Origin: an uncultured beta proteobacterium
GTDB taxonomy: Bacteria > Pseudomonadota > Gammaproteobacteria > Burkholderiales > SG8-39
Assembly (NCBI GenBank): GCA_903868285.1
Contig: CAIPUP010000285.1
Span: 1 to 14,328 of the forward strand
Reading direction: 5' to 3'
DNA length: 14,328 nt
A program made the translations under genes and the position numbers. Shown one piece after another: positions 7,161-13,290 of this stretch (the stretch's first letter is position 1; the number at the start of each line of letters is the position of its first letter). The notes beneath the pieces are model-generated. The model had not been told where the DNA came from. It was given only the letters and a program-made list of their open reading frames with translations, and did not search any database.

Positions 7161-7185
7161 CCACGGTTTAAGCCATGGTTTTAAG
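7161..7185 (+). repeat. Tandem 12/13-mer direct repeat, candidate operator
   Basis: CCACGGTTTAAG (7161-7172) is followed directly by CCATGGTTTTAAG (7173-7185); the copies differ by one substitution and one inserted T. The pair ends 39 nt before the first TctC start codon. The core CCACGGTT also occurs inside the operon promoter on the other strand. A regulator binding site is the likeliest reading. Confidence 0.45.
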
Positions 7186-7224
7186 GCGCGCTGGAGGCCA
7201 TCGTTGGTAACCAAGAGGTGTGCA

Positions 7225-8220
7225 ATGAAAAAGTTTTCCGTTCGATTTCTTCTCAGCCTGGTGCTGCGATCCTTGACCGTGTTTTCGTTGACCGCGCCGG
7301 CGGTCATGGCGCAGAGCGCGGCGGGCTACCCCGATCGTCCGATCAAGCTGCTGGTGCCATTTGCGCCGGGTGGCCTGGTGGACACCTATGCCCGCAGCCT
7401 GCATCCGCGCCTGGTGGAGTTGCTCGGACAGCAGGTCATCATCGAGAACCGTGGCGGCGCGGGCGGCACCATTGCCGAGGCCATGCTGGCCAAGGCCGCA
7501 CCGGATGGTTACACCATCATGATGTCCGGCGACAGCGTGCCGGCCAATCCGCATCTGTACAAGGGGCTGAGCTACGAGCTGTTTCGTGACCTGACCCCGG
7601 TCAGCCAGCTGGCGCGGGTGCCGCTGGTGCTGGTGTCGCCGACCAATATTGCGCCCGAGACCCTGCGCGATTTTGTCGCCTGGGGCAAGCAGCGCGCCGG
7701 ACAGATGAGCTTTGCCTCGCCCGGCACCGGCACCAGTAACCACTTCGCCAGCGAGCTGTTCAATGCCGCGGCCGGTCTGCGCATGGTGCATGTGCCGTAC
7801 AAGGGCGGCGGCCCGGCCATGACCGATCTCATGGGTGGTCAGGTGCAGGCACTGTTCAGCTCGGTGTTTGTGGCGGCGCCGCAGGTCAAGGCCGGCAAGA
7901 TCCGCGCCCTGGCAGTCAGCAGCGAGCGGCGCTCGGCGCTGTTGCCGCAAGTGCCGACCTTTGCCGAAGCGGGTTATCCCGGTTTTGTCATGGCCAGCTG
8001 GAGCGGGCTGTTTGTTCCGGCCGGTACGCCGCCGGCCATCATCCAGCGACTGCATGGCGATTTCGCCAAGGCATTGCGCGCCCCGGATGTGCAGGCGCGT
8101 CTGGCCGAGCTGGCCACCGAGGCCGTGGCCATGCCGCCAGCGGAGTTTGCTGCGGTGTTGCGGACTGAATACGACAAGTTCGGCAAGCTGATTCGCGAGC
8201 TGGGCATCTCGGTGAATTGA
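7225..8220 (+). CDS. Tripartite tricarboxylate transporter (TctC/Bug) periplasmic receptor 1
   Basis: A 331-residue precursor. Residues 1-29 are a signal peptide (basic MKKFSVR start, hydrophobic core, cleavage after AVMA). The mature part has the family's landmarks: YPDRPIKLLVPFAPGGLVD (ligand loop), NRGGAGGTIAE, DGYT, PGTGTSNHFASELF, VPYKGGGPAMTDLMGGQV, KAGKIRALAV, and the terminal region with FVPAGTPPAII. The ATG at 7225 has AAGAGGTG at 7213-7220; the longer open frame would bury the signal peptide. Bug receptors bind carboxylates, amides or aromatic acids. No TctA or TctB gene is present. It is divergent from the catabolic operon and lies 62 bp before a second receptor. Confidence 0.93.
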   Translation: MKKFSVRFLLSLVLRSLTVFSLTAPAVMAQSAAGYPDRPIKLLVPFAPGGLVDTYARSLHPRLVELLGQQVIIENRGGAGGTIAEAMLAKAAPDGYTIMMSGDSVPANPHLYKGLSYELFRDLTPVSQLARVPLVLVSPTNIAPETLRDFVAWGKQRAGQMSFASPGTGTSNHFASELFNAAAGLRMVHVPYKGGGPAMTDLMGGQVQALFSSVFVAAPQVKAGKIRALAVSSERRSALLPQVPTFAEAGYPGFVMASWSGLFVPAGTPPAIIQRLHGDFAKALRAPDVQARLAELATEAVAMPPAEFAAVLRTEYDKFGKLIRELGISVN

Positions 8221-8282
8221 ACCCGGGCGTTGAGAATGCGCGTTGCGGCTTGGCGCTGCGCAGTAAACAAGGAGGAAGGCCG

Positions 8283-9332
8283 ATGACAAGGATGCGATGG
8301 TTCCCGGTGCTTGCACTGCAGATGCTTGTAAAGCGGCGCATGGCAACCCTGGCGTGGCTGGGTCTGCTCGGCTTGCTGCCGCCACTGCCACAAGCGATGG
8401 CGCAGTCGGCCCCGGGCGCGGAGCCTTACCCGGCACGCCCCATCACCATGGTGGTGGCATTCCCCCCCGGGGGTGTCGCTGATCTCACTGCGCGGCCACT
8501 TGCGGTGCCCCTGGAGCGCATCCTGCGCCAGCGGGTGCTGATCGAGACCCGCGCCGGTGCTGGCGGTGCCATTGGCAATGCCCATGTCGCACGCGCCAGG
8601 CCGGACGGCTACACCCTGCTGATGGCCTTGTCCTCGCTGTCGATCCTGCCCGAGGCCGACAAGGTCAATGGTCGGACGCCGGCCTACAGCCTGGATCAGT
8701 TCGCGCCGATCGCGTTGATATCCTCAGACCCGACCATCCTGGTGGTGCGCAGCGAATCGCCGCTGAAGTCGGTGAAGGAGTTGCTCGAGGCAGCGCGCGC
8801 CCAGCCCGGCAAGTTCAATTACTCCTCATCCGGTTTGTACAGCGCGCTGCACACGCCGATGGAAATGCTGGCGCTGGCTGGGGATGTGAAGCTGTTCCAT
8901 GTGCCCTATCAAGGCGGGGCTCCGGCAGTGACGGCTTTGCTGGGAGGACAGGTGGAGCTGCTGGCCTCAGGACCGGGACCGGTGCTGCCACACATCAAGG
9001 CGGGCAAGCTGCGGGCGCTGGCCAGTTGGGGCGGGCGGCGTCATCCGGCGTTGCCGGATGTGCCGACGCTCAAGGAACTTGGCATCGAGGCCGAGTTCTA
9101 CATCTGGGCCGGGCTGTATGCGCCCGCTGGCACCCCGGAGCCGGTACTGCGCCGGCTGCGCGAGGCGGTGCGCGAAGCGGTACAGGACCCGCAGTTCCGT
9201 GCCGGCATGGAGGCGGCCGGCCAGCCGCTGGATTACCGTGATGCGCCCGAGTTCCGCAGTTTCTGGGAAACCGATGCCAAAAAAATGGCCGATGTCGTAC
9301 GACGTATCGGCCGTCTGGAAGACAAGAAATAG
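8283..9332 (+). CDS. Tripartite tricarboxylate transporter (TctC/Bug) periplasmic receptor 2
   Basis: A 349-residue precursor with a long signal region that ends near residue 40 (QAMA|QS). An alternative ATG at 8340 (Met20) would give a more usual signal length. The ATG at 8283 is chosen for the excellent AAGGAGG at 8269-8275 with 7-nt spacing. The mature part shows YPARPITMVVAFPPGGVAD, ETRAGAGGAIGNAHVA, DGYTLLMA, VPYQGGAPAVTALLGGQVE, KAGKLRALASWG and YAPAGTPEPVL. The ligand loop has Ala instead of Pro before the Phe. It is well diverged from its upstream neighbour, so it probably binds a different ligand rather than being a recent duplicate. Confidence 0.92.
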   Translation: MTRMRWFPVLALQMLVKRRMATLAWLGLLGLLPPLPQAMAQSAPGAEPYPARPITMVVAFPPGGVADLTARPLAVPLERILRQRVLIETRAGAGGAIGNAHVARARPDGYTLLMALSSLSILPEADKVNGRTPAYSLDQFAPIALISSDPTILVVRSESPLKSVKELLEAARAQPGKFNYSSSGLYSALHTPMEMLALAGDVKLFHVPYQGGAPAVTALLGGQVELLASGPGPVLPHIKAGKLRALASWGGRRHPALPDVPTLKELGIEAEFYIWAGLYAPAGTPEPVLRRLREAVREAVQDPQFRAGMEAAGQPLDYRDAPEFRSFWETDAKKMADVVRRIGRLEDKK

Positions 9333-9333
9333 C

Positions 9334-9362
9334 GCGGCCTGATGCCTTGACCCTTAGGCCGC
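9334..9362. terminator. Candidate hairpin between convergent genes
   Basis: GCGGCCT (9334-9340) and AGGCCGC (9356-9362) form a perfect 7-bp inverted repeat with a 15-nt loop, between the stop of receptor 2 and the last codons of the VOC gene. On the minus strand the stem is followed by the fairly T-rich GCTATTTCTTGTC. There is no real U-tract on the plus strand, so termination is more likely for the VOC transcript. Confidence 0.35.
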
Positions 9363-10250
9363 CGCCTTGAAGCCGAAGGTTTTCTCGGCGTCATGCAAGC
9401 GCGCGTTGTCGCGCACGGCAATGCCCCAGTGGTCGTTGCGACGCGGTGGCCAGGTCCAGTCCTCCGGCCGGCCGGTGCGGTAGTTGGCATCCACCCGCTG
9501 CACTTCGGCGGTGTATTCGATGGTGGCGCCAAACGGCGTGACGAAATACGAGAACACGTTGTTGCCCGGACCATGCCGGCCCGGACCCCAGGCGATGTCA
9601 TGGCCATGATCGCGCAGACGCCCGGCGCCCTTCATCACCGCATCGGTGTCGCGCATGTCAAAGGCGACATGGTTCAGCCCGACGCTCTTGGCATCGGCCA
9701 CGGCAATGGCGTGATGAATCTCGTCACAGCGCAGAAAACTCATGATGCGGGTTTCATCCGAGAGCGTGAAGCCCAGCACATCGCGCACCCAGGCCATGGC
9801 GCCGGCGCGGTCCTGGGTGTTGAACACCACATGGCTGAGTTCGATCGGCTTGTCGTCCTGCATCGGCATGGCTTGCACCCGCGCATCGCCGGTGATGAAG
9901 CGGTAGGGCTGACCCTCGAAGCCGCGGATGCTGAAGCCATGGCCGCCACCGGGCTCGTCGGCATAGTCCTCGCGTCGGGGTGCCGCCATGCCGCTGGCCA
10001 CCACACGCGCTGACACAGCCTCGAGTTCTGCTGCGGTGCCGCTGAAGCTCACGCTGCGCACCGACGGGCTGGCCGCTTCGCGCATCGACCACAGATAGGG
10101 CAGCTCGCCGGTGCCGCGCAGATAGCTGGTGTTGCTACCGCCGATGTTGCTGAGCGCCGGTGTGCTGTCATACAGGCCCCAGACCTCGCGCATGAAGGTG
10201 GTGGCGCTGGCGATATCGGGCAGTTCGAGTTCGATGCTGCGAAGTTTCAT
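9354..10250 (-). CDS. VOC-superfamily extradiol-type dioxygenase
   Basis: A 298-residue protein with two VOC modules (about 1-125 and 136-250), the size of type I extradiol ring-cleaving dioxygenases. The 2-His-1-carboxylate iron site is visible in the second module: His140 (IELSHVVFN), His194 (GLNHVAFDM) and Glu245 (GATIEYTAEV). His179/His180 match the second-sphere histidine position, and GRHGPGNNVFSYFVTPFG (225-241) resembles the conserved loop before the glutamate. It probably cleaves a catechol-like ring using Fe(II) and O2. The ATG at 10250 has AGGA just upstream. It is convergent with receptor 2 and divergent from receptor 3, so it has its own promoter, separate from the oxygenase operon. 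Substrate unknown; a non-catalytic VOC role is less likely. Confidence 0.88.
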   Translation of the reverse strand: MKLRSIELELPDIASATTFMREVWGLYDSTPALSNIGGSNTSYLRGTGELPYLWSMREAASPSVRSVSFSGTAAELEAVSARVVASGMAAPRREDYADEPGGGHGFSIRGFEGQPYRFITGDARVQAMPMQDDKPIELSHVVFNTQDRAGAMAWVRDVLGFTLSDETRIMSFLRCDEIHHAIAVADAKSVGLNHVAFDMRDTDAVMKGAGRLRDHGHDIAWGPGRHGPGNNVFSYFVTPFGATIEYTAEVQRVDANYRTGRPEDWTWPPRRNDHWGIAVRDNARLHDAEKTFGFKAAA

Positions 10251-10257
10251 GGGGTCC

Positions 10258-10290
10258 TCGGTATTTTCTGCGAAACGGCAAGCATACCGA
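10258..10290. repeat. Separated 7-bp inverted repeat upstream of the VOC gene
   Basis: TCGGTAT (10258-10264) and ATACCGA (10284-10290) are perfect inverted repeats with a 19-bp gap, lying 8-40 bp upstream of the VOC start codon. The half-sites are centred 26 bp apart, which would suit a regulator bound over two turns of the helix. It could be chance. Confidence 0.25.
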
Positions 10291-10326
10291 ATGCCGGCAG
10301 GTGGCCGATGCAGCCTATGCAGTCAG

Positions 10327-10361
10327 GCGGCAAGTACAGGCGCGCCGCCTATACTTGCTGC
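10327..10361. promoter_or_regulatory. 35-nt near-perfect inverted repeat before the third TctC gene
   Basis: GCGGCAAGTACAGGCG (10327-10342) and CGCCTATACTTGCTGC (10346-10361) are inverted repeats with 14 of 16 positions paired and a 3-nt centre; one of the two mismatches would be a G-U pair in RNA. The right arm includes TATACT (10350-10355), 5 of 6 to a -10 box, but no good -35 lies upstream. It ends 23 nt before the ATG at 10385. It could be an operator covering the promoter, or a leader hairpin near the ribosome-binding site if transcription starts earlier. There is no T-tract after it, so it is not a standard terminator. Confidence 0.6.
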
Positions 10362-10384
10362 TTCTCAAACCGGAGGGGGAAACC

Positions 10385-11437
10385 ATGTTGCATCGTATTC
10401 GTTCGGCCTTGCTGTGTTCGCGCTTTTCACGCGGCTTGTCATGCATCGTGGCTGGCTTATTGTTTTTGTTGCCACTTTCTCAGGCGCAGGCGCAGGTGCA
10501 GGCCCAGACGCAGGTCCAGGGCGCGGTCGCGACGCCAGGCTGGCCAAGTCGCACGGTGCGCATCATTGCGCCCTTCGCTGCGGGCGGTCTGGCCGATGTG
10601 CTGGCGCGGGCGGTGGCCGAGCGACTGGCCCTCAGTATCGGCGGCAGCTTCATCGTCGAGAACCGCACCGGCGCGGGCGGCAATATCGGCGCCGAGGCGG
10701 TGGCCAAGGCCGAGCCCGATGGCCATACGCTGCTGATGACTTCCACCGGCATTCTTTGCATCAATGCCAGTTTGTATGCCCGCATGCCCTTCGACCCGGA
10801 GACGGCCTTTGCACCCATCACGGTGGTGGCCGACATGCCGATGCTGATGCTGGTGCGGGCCGATGCACCCGCGCGCAATTTGCAGGAATTCATGGCCCTG
10901 GCGAAAAAAGAGCCGGGCAAATTGTTCTTTGGCTCGCCCGGTAACGGCACCACCGGCCATCTGGGCATGGAACTGTTCCAGAGCGCGGCCAAGGTGCAGC
11001 TCGGGCATGTGCCCTACAAGAGCGCGGCCGAGGCCGTGACAGCGGCGATTGCCGGCCAGACCGTGGGCATGTTCGACAACCCGCCCACAGTGATGGCGCA
11101 ACTCAAGGCCGGTCGCCTGCGTGCTCTGGGTGTGAGCGCGGCCCAGCGCATGCCGCAGTTGCCCGACGTGCCAACCCTGGCCGAAGCCGGTCTGCCGGGG
11201 GTGGAGGCCTCTTCCTGGTTCGGGCTGGTGGCGCCGGCGCGTACCTCGCCGGCGGTGATTGCACGTCTGCAACAGGAGACGGCCCGGGCACTGCGCTTGC
11301 CGGAATTGCAGAACCGCTTCGGCCCGATGGGCGCGCGTCTGGTGGGCAACACGCCGGAGGAATTCGCCCGCCTGATCGTGGCCGAGCGGCGCATGTGGGA
11401 TGGCCTGATCAAGTCGGCCGGGATACGCATTGATTGA
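10385..11437 (+). CDS. Tripartite tricarboxylate transporter (TctC/Bug) periplasmic receptor 3
   Basis: A 350-residue precursor with a signal peptide (basic residues 4-16, hydrophobic core about 19-31) ending around SQAQA. An unusual alternating Gln/Ala/Val run (QAQAQVQAQTQVQ, residues 33-45) follows the core. The mature part shows WPSRTVRIIAPFAAGGLAD, ENRTGAGGNIGAEAVA, DGHTLLM, PGNGTTGHLGMELF, VPYKSAAEAVTAAIAGQ and KAGRLRALGV. The ATG at 10385 has GGAGG at 10372-10376 with 8-nt spacing. A strong inverted repeat lies just upstream. It is followed after 83 bp by the hydrolase gene and may be co-transcribed with it. As with the other two receptors, no TctA/TctB partner is present. Confidence 0.92.
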   Translation: MLHRIRSALLCSRFSRGLSCIVAGLLFLLPLSQAQAQVQAQTQVQGAVATPGWPSRTVRIIAPFAAGGLADVLARAVAERLALSIGGSFIVENRTGAGGNIGAEAVAKAEPDGHTLLMTSTGILCINASLYARMPFDPETAFAPITVVADMPMLMLVRADAPARNLQEFMALAKKEPGKLFFGSPGNGTTGHLGMELFQSAAKVQLGHVPYKSAAEAVTAAIAGQTVGMFDNPPTVMAQLKAGRLRALGVSAAQRMPQLPDVPTLAEAGLPGVEASSWFGLVAPARTSPAVIARLQQETARALRLPELQNRFGPMGARLVGNTPEEFARLIVAERRMWDGLIKSAGIRID

Positions 11438-11464
11438 GCGCGCCCGGCATTGATCGCGCCCGGC
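11427..11464. repeat. Imperfect direct repeat over the end of the third TctC gene
   Basis: GCATTGAT (11427-11434), TGAG, then CGCGCCCGGC (11439-11448); after a 2-bp overlap GCATTGAT recurs (11447-11454), followed directly by CGCGCCCGGC (11455-11464). The second copy lacks the four bases TGAG, which carry the stop codon in the first copy. It looks like a small local duplication with a 4-bp indel. Confidence 0.5.
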
Positions 11465-11520
11465 GTCGGCTTTGCCGTACATGGCTGCCGTGCATTAAAC
11501 GCTTTTAACAACAAGGAGTG

Positions 11521-12384
11521 ATGAACGTGTCGATGTGGCTGAGCATGCTGGGTTGTGAATATCGGATGGGCTATGTCCAGGCCGGTCCGATACGCACGCG
11601 TTACCTTGAGGCGGGCTTTGCCCATGCCGGCAGCAGCGAGGCGCTGGTGTTCCTGCATGGCAGCGGTGGCTATCTCGAAGCCTATGTTCGCAATATCGCG
11701 GCGCATGCGCAGCACTTCCGGGTGTTCGCGCTGGACATGATCGGTCATGGCTACAGCGATAAACCCGATCAGGATTACCTGCCGCGCGACTACGCCCGCC
11801 ATCTGTGCGATTTCATGGATGCCATGGGCCTGACCCGTATCCATATCTCGGGCGAATCGCTCGGTGGCTGGGTGGCCGAGCATATGGCGGCCTATCACCC
11901 GCAGCGCGTGGGCAAGATCATTCTCAACACCGCAGCCGGTGTGCACTACGACCCGCAGGCGAGCGAGCGTCTTTACACACTGTCGATCAAGGCCTCCAGC
12001 GAACCCAGTCGCGACAATATCCGCAAGCGCCTGGAGTGGCTGATGCTCGATCCGTCCATCGTCACCGACGAGATGGTGGAGATGCGCTATCGCGTCTATA
12101 CCCAGCCGGACTGGGCGCGCAGCATGAAGCACATCATGTGTCTGCACACACCCGAGGTGCGTCTGCCCAACCTGATGACGCCCGAGGAGTGGGCGCGCAT
12201 CGAGGCTCCGACCCTGGTGCTGTGGACCACCCATGATCCGGGCAGCACGGTCGAGGTCGGACGCAAGCTGGCCGATGGCATCCGTGGTGCGCAGTTCGTG
12301 GTGATGGATCAGTGCGGGCACTGGCCGCAGTTCGAGGACGCCGATAACTTCAATCGCATCCAGCTGGCGTTTTTGCTTGCTTAG
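11521..12384 (+). CDS. Alpha/beta hydrolase, probable meta-cleavage-product (C-C bond) hydrolase type
   Basis: A 287-residue hydrolase close in size and motifs to the MhpC/BphD group. It has the oxyanion motif FLHGSGG (44-50), LDMIGHGYSDKP (71-82), nucleophile elbow GESLGG with Ser113, Asp239 (WTTHDPGS) and His267 (CGHWPQFE). These enzymes split the dienoic acid made by extradiol ring cleavage, and the VOC dioxygenase nearby fits as the previous step. Ester or lactone hydrolysis is the alternative. Start choice is open: AAGGAG at 11513-11518 is only 2 nt before ATG 11521, while GTG 11527 has an 8-nt spacing and ATG 11533 a 14-nt spacing. The last 8 bases overlap the next gene. Confidence 0.9.
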   Translation: MNVSMWLSMLGCEYRMGYVQAGPIRTRYLEAGFAHAGSSEALVFLHGSGGYLEAYVRNIAAHAQHFRVFALDMIGHGYSDKPDQDYLPRDYARHLCDFMDAMGLTRIHISGESLGGWVAEHMAAYHPQRVGKIILNTAAGVHYDPQASERLYTLSIKASSEPSRDNIRKRLEWLMLDPSIVTDEMVEMRYRVYTQPDWARSMKHIMCLHTPEVRLPNLMTPEEWARIEAPTLVLWTTHDPGSTVEVGRKLADGIRGAQFVVMDQCGHWPQFEDADNFNRIQLAFLLA

Positions 12385-13204
12385 TTTGCGCCTGGCTACG
12401 TGCTTGCTGTGCCTGGCGCTGCTGCTGCCCGGCATGCCCGCACGCGCGATCGAAGATCGTGCCGATATCGAAAAGAACGAGCCGCTCGACACGCCGCAGC
12501 GGATTGCCTGGAAGCTCACCCCGAGCGCTTACAGCGAAACTGCTGCGCGCTCGGCTGCGGACATCAATCTGCGCGGTAATCGCGAGGTCGATACGTTCTG
12601 GCTTGGTCACTACCAGCGTGGTCGCGAATTCCAGCAGACGCGCATTGGCTATGAGCGGCAATGGGCCATGCCGCTGGGTCGGGTGATTGCTTCGGTGCAG
12701 GGCGCGACGCGTGGCTTTGCCGGTGGCAGTGTGACGCTGGAATTCAATCGCGCCTCGGCGCAGTCGGTTCAGGGCGAGGGAGATGGAACGGGCCAGGCGC
12801 AGCCGCTGTTCGTGCTGCTGGGCCTGGGGCGCACCAACCTGCGGCCGTACTACAACCTGAACTTCGATCCCAACGACTCAACCCTGATCGGTGTCGGCGG
12901 TCGCTGGCGCAGCGGCAGCGAAGCCACGCTGTACCAGATCCACGACAACCGTCTGGGTACCGGCCAGCGCGTCACGCATGCGGTGTGGCGGCAGCGCCTG
13001 GGGCAAGGTGTGCGGTTTACGCTGGACCTGTTTCAGCGCGATGGTCGCAGTGATCGTGATGCCGAGCGCTATCACGGCACCGGTATCAGCATGACCCTCG
13101 ATGTGGCAAATGCGCAGCCTTGGTTCGTGCGTCTGGTGCATGACCCGAAGGCGAATTTCACCGACAGTGATATGACCCGCGTGGCCCTTGGATTGCGCTT
13201 TTGA
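12377..13204 (+). CDS. Secreted protein, probable small outer-membrane beta-barrel
   Basis: A 275-residue protein I cannot assign to a named family. Residues 1-24 form a signal peptide (LRLATCLLCLALLLPGMPARA) with no lipobox. The rest is rich in short alternating amphipathic strands separated by polar turns, and it ends in a terminal Phe after a strand (RVALGLRF), as outer-membrane barrel proteins often do. The signal peptide is only complete if translation starts at TTG 12377 (or TTG 12386), inside the hydrolase gene; the first ATG is at codon 20 and would lose it. The overlap suggests coupling to the hydrolase. An outer-membrane channel for the pathway substrate is possible but unproven. 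Confidence 0.75.
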   Translation: MLSLRLATCLLCLALLLPGMPARAIEDRADIEKNEPLDTPQRIAWKLTPSAYSETAARSAADINLRGNREVDTFWLGHYQRGREFQQTRIGYERQWAMPLGRVIASVQGATRGFAGGSVTLEFNRASAQSVQGEGDGTGQAQPLFVLLGLGRTNLRPYYNLNFDPNDSTLIGVGGRWRSGSEATLYQIHDNRLGTGQRVTHAVWRQRLGQGVRFTLDLFQRDGRSDRDAERYHGTGISMTLDVANAQPWFVRLVHDPKANFTDSDMTRVALGLRF

Positions 13205-13236
13205 GCGCTGTGGCTACGCCTTTGATGGTCTAAAAG

Positions 13237-13266
13237 TTGTTTAAAATCAATAACTTATAGTATTAT
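13237..13266 (+). promoter_or_regulatory. Candidate sigma70 promoter of the TPR-like gene
   Basis: TTGTTT (13237-13242) and TATTAT (13261-13266) are separated by 18 bp in a strikingly AT-rich stretch within GC-rich surroundings, about 25 bp upstream of the ATG at 13291. The spacer is largely the 17-bp sequence shared with 2736-2752. An overlapping TATAGT (13256-13261) is an alternative -10 but is too close to this -35. Confidence 0.45.
13242..13258. repeat. 17-bp AT-rich repeat, copy 2 (upstream of TPR-like gene)
   Basis: Second exact copy of TAAAATCAATAACTTAT, in the 86-bp gap before the TPR-like gene and inside its candidate promoter. The match ends at 13241 on the left and 13259 on the right. 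It is too short to show a mobile element, and no gene or inverted repeat accompanies it. Confidence 0.6.
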
Positions 13267-13290
13267 TTCGCAGTTCTGTTCGGAGGGCGC

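Larger units (their letters stand above)
6947..7224. promoter_or_regulatory. Divergent control region between the catabolic operon and the TctC genes
   Basis: A 278-bp gap with no convincing gene, between the ferredoxin (minus) and the first TctC receptor (plus). It holds the minus-strand promoter at 7006-7034 and a tandem direct repeat at 7161-7185 (both listed separately). The block CCACGGTT occurs on the minus strand at 7019-7026, on the plus strand at 7161-7168, and as CCATGGTT at 7173-7180. This fits recognition by one regulator, most simply the operon's IclR protein (inference). I see no convincing plus-strand promoter hexamer pair. Confidence 0.6.

Noticed and set aside
7168..8436. A 422-codon minus-strand frame over the first TctC gene.
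   Set aside because: The opposite strand encodes a complete receptor with a signal peptide and ribosome-binding site; this frame is its shadow.
11467..11477. Short hairpin CGGC-TTT-GCCG after receptor 3, considered as a terminator.
   Set aside because: The stem is only 4 bp and no T-tract follows, so it does not support termination.
11014..12519. A 501-codon open frame on the minus strand.
   Set aside because: It is antisense to receptor 3 and the hydrolase, both with intact family motifs. Its own product shows no domain and has biased composition.
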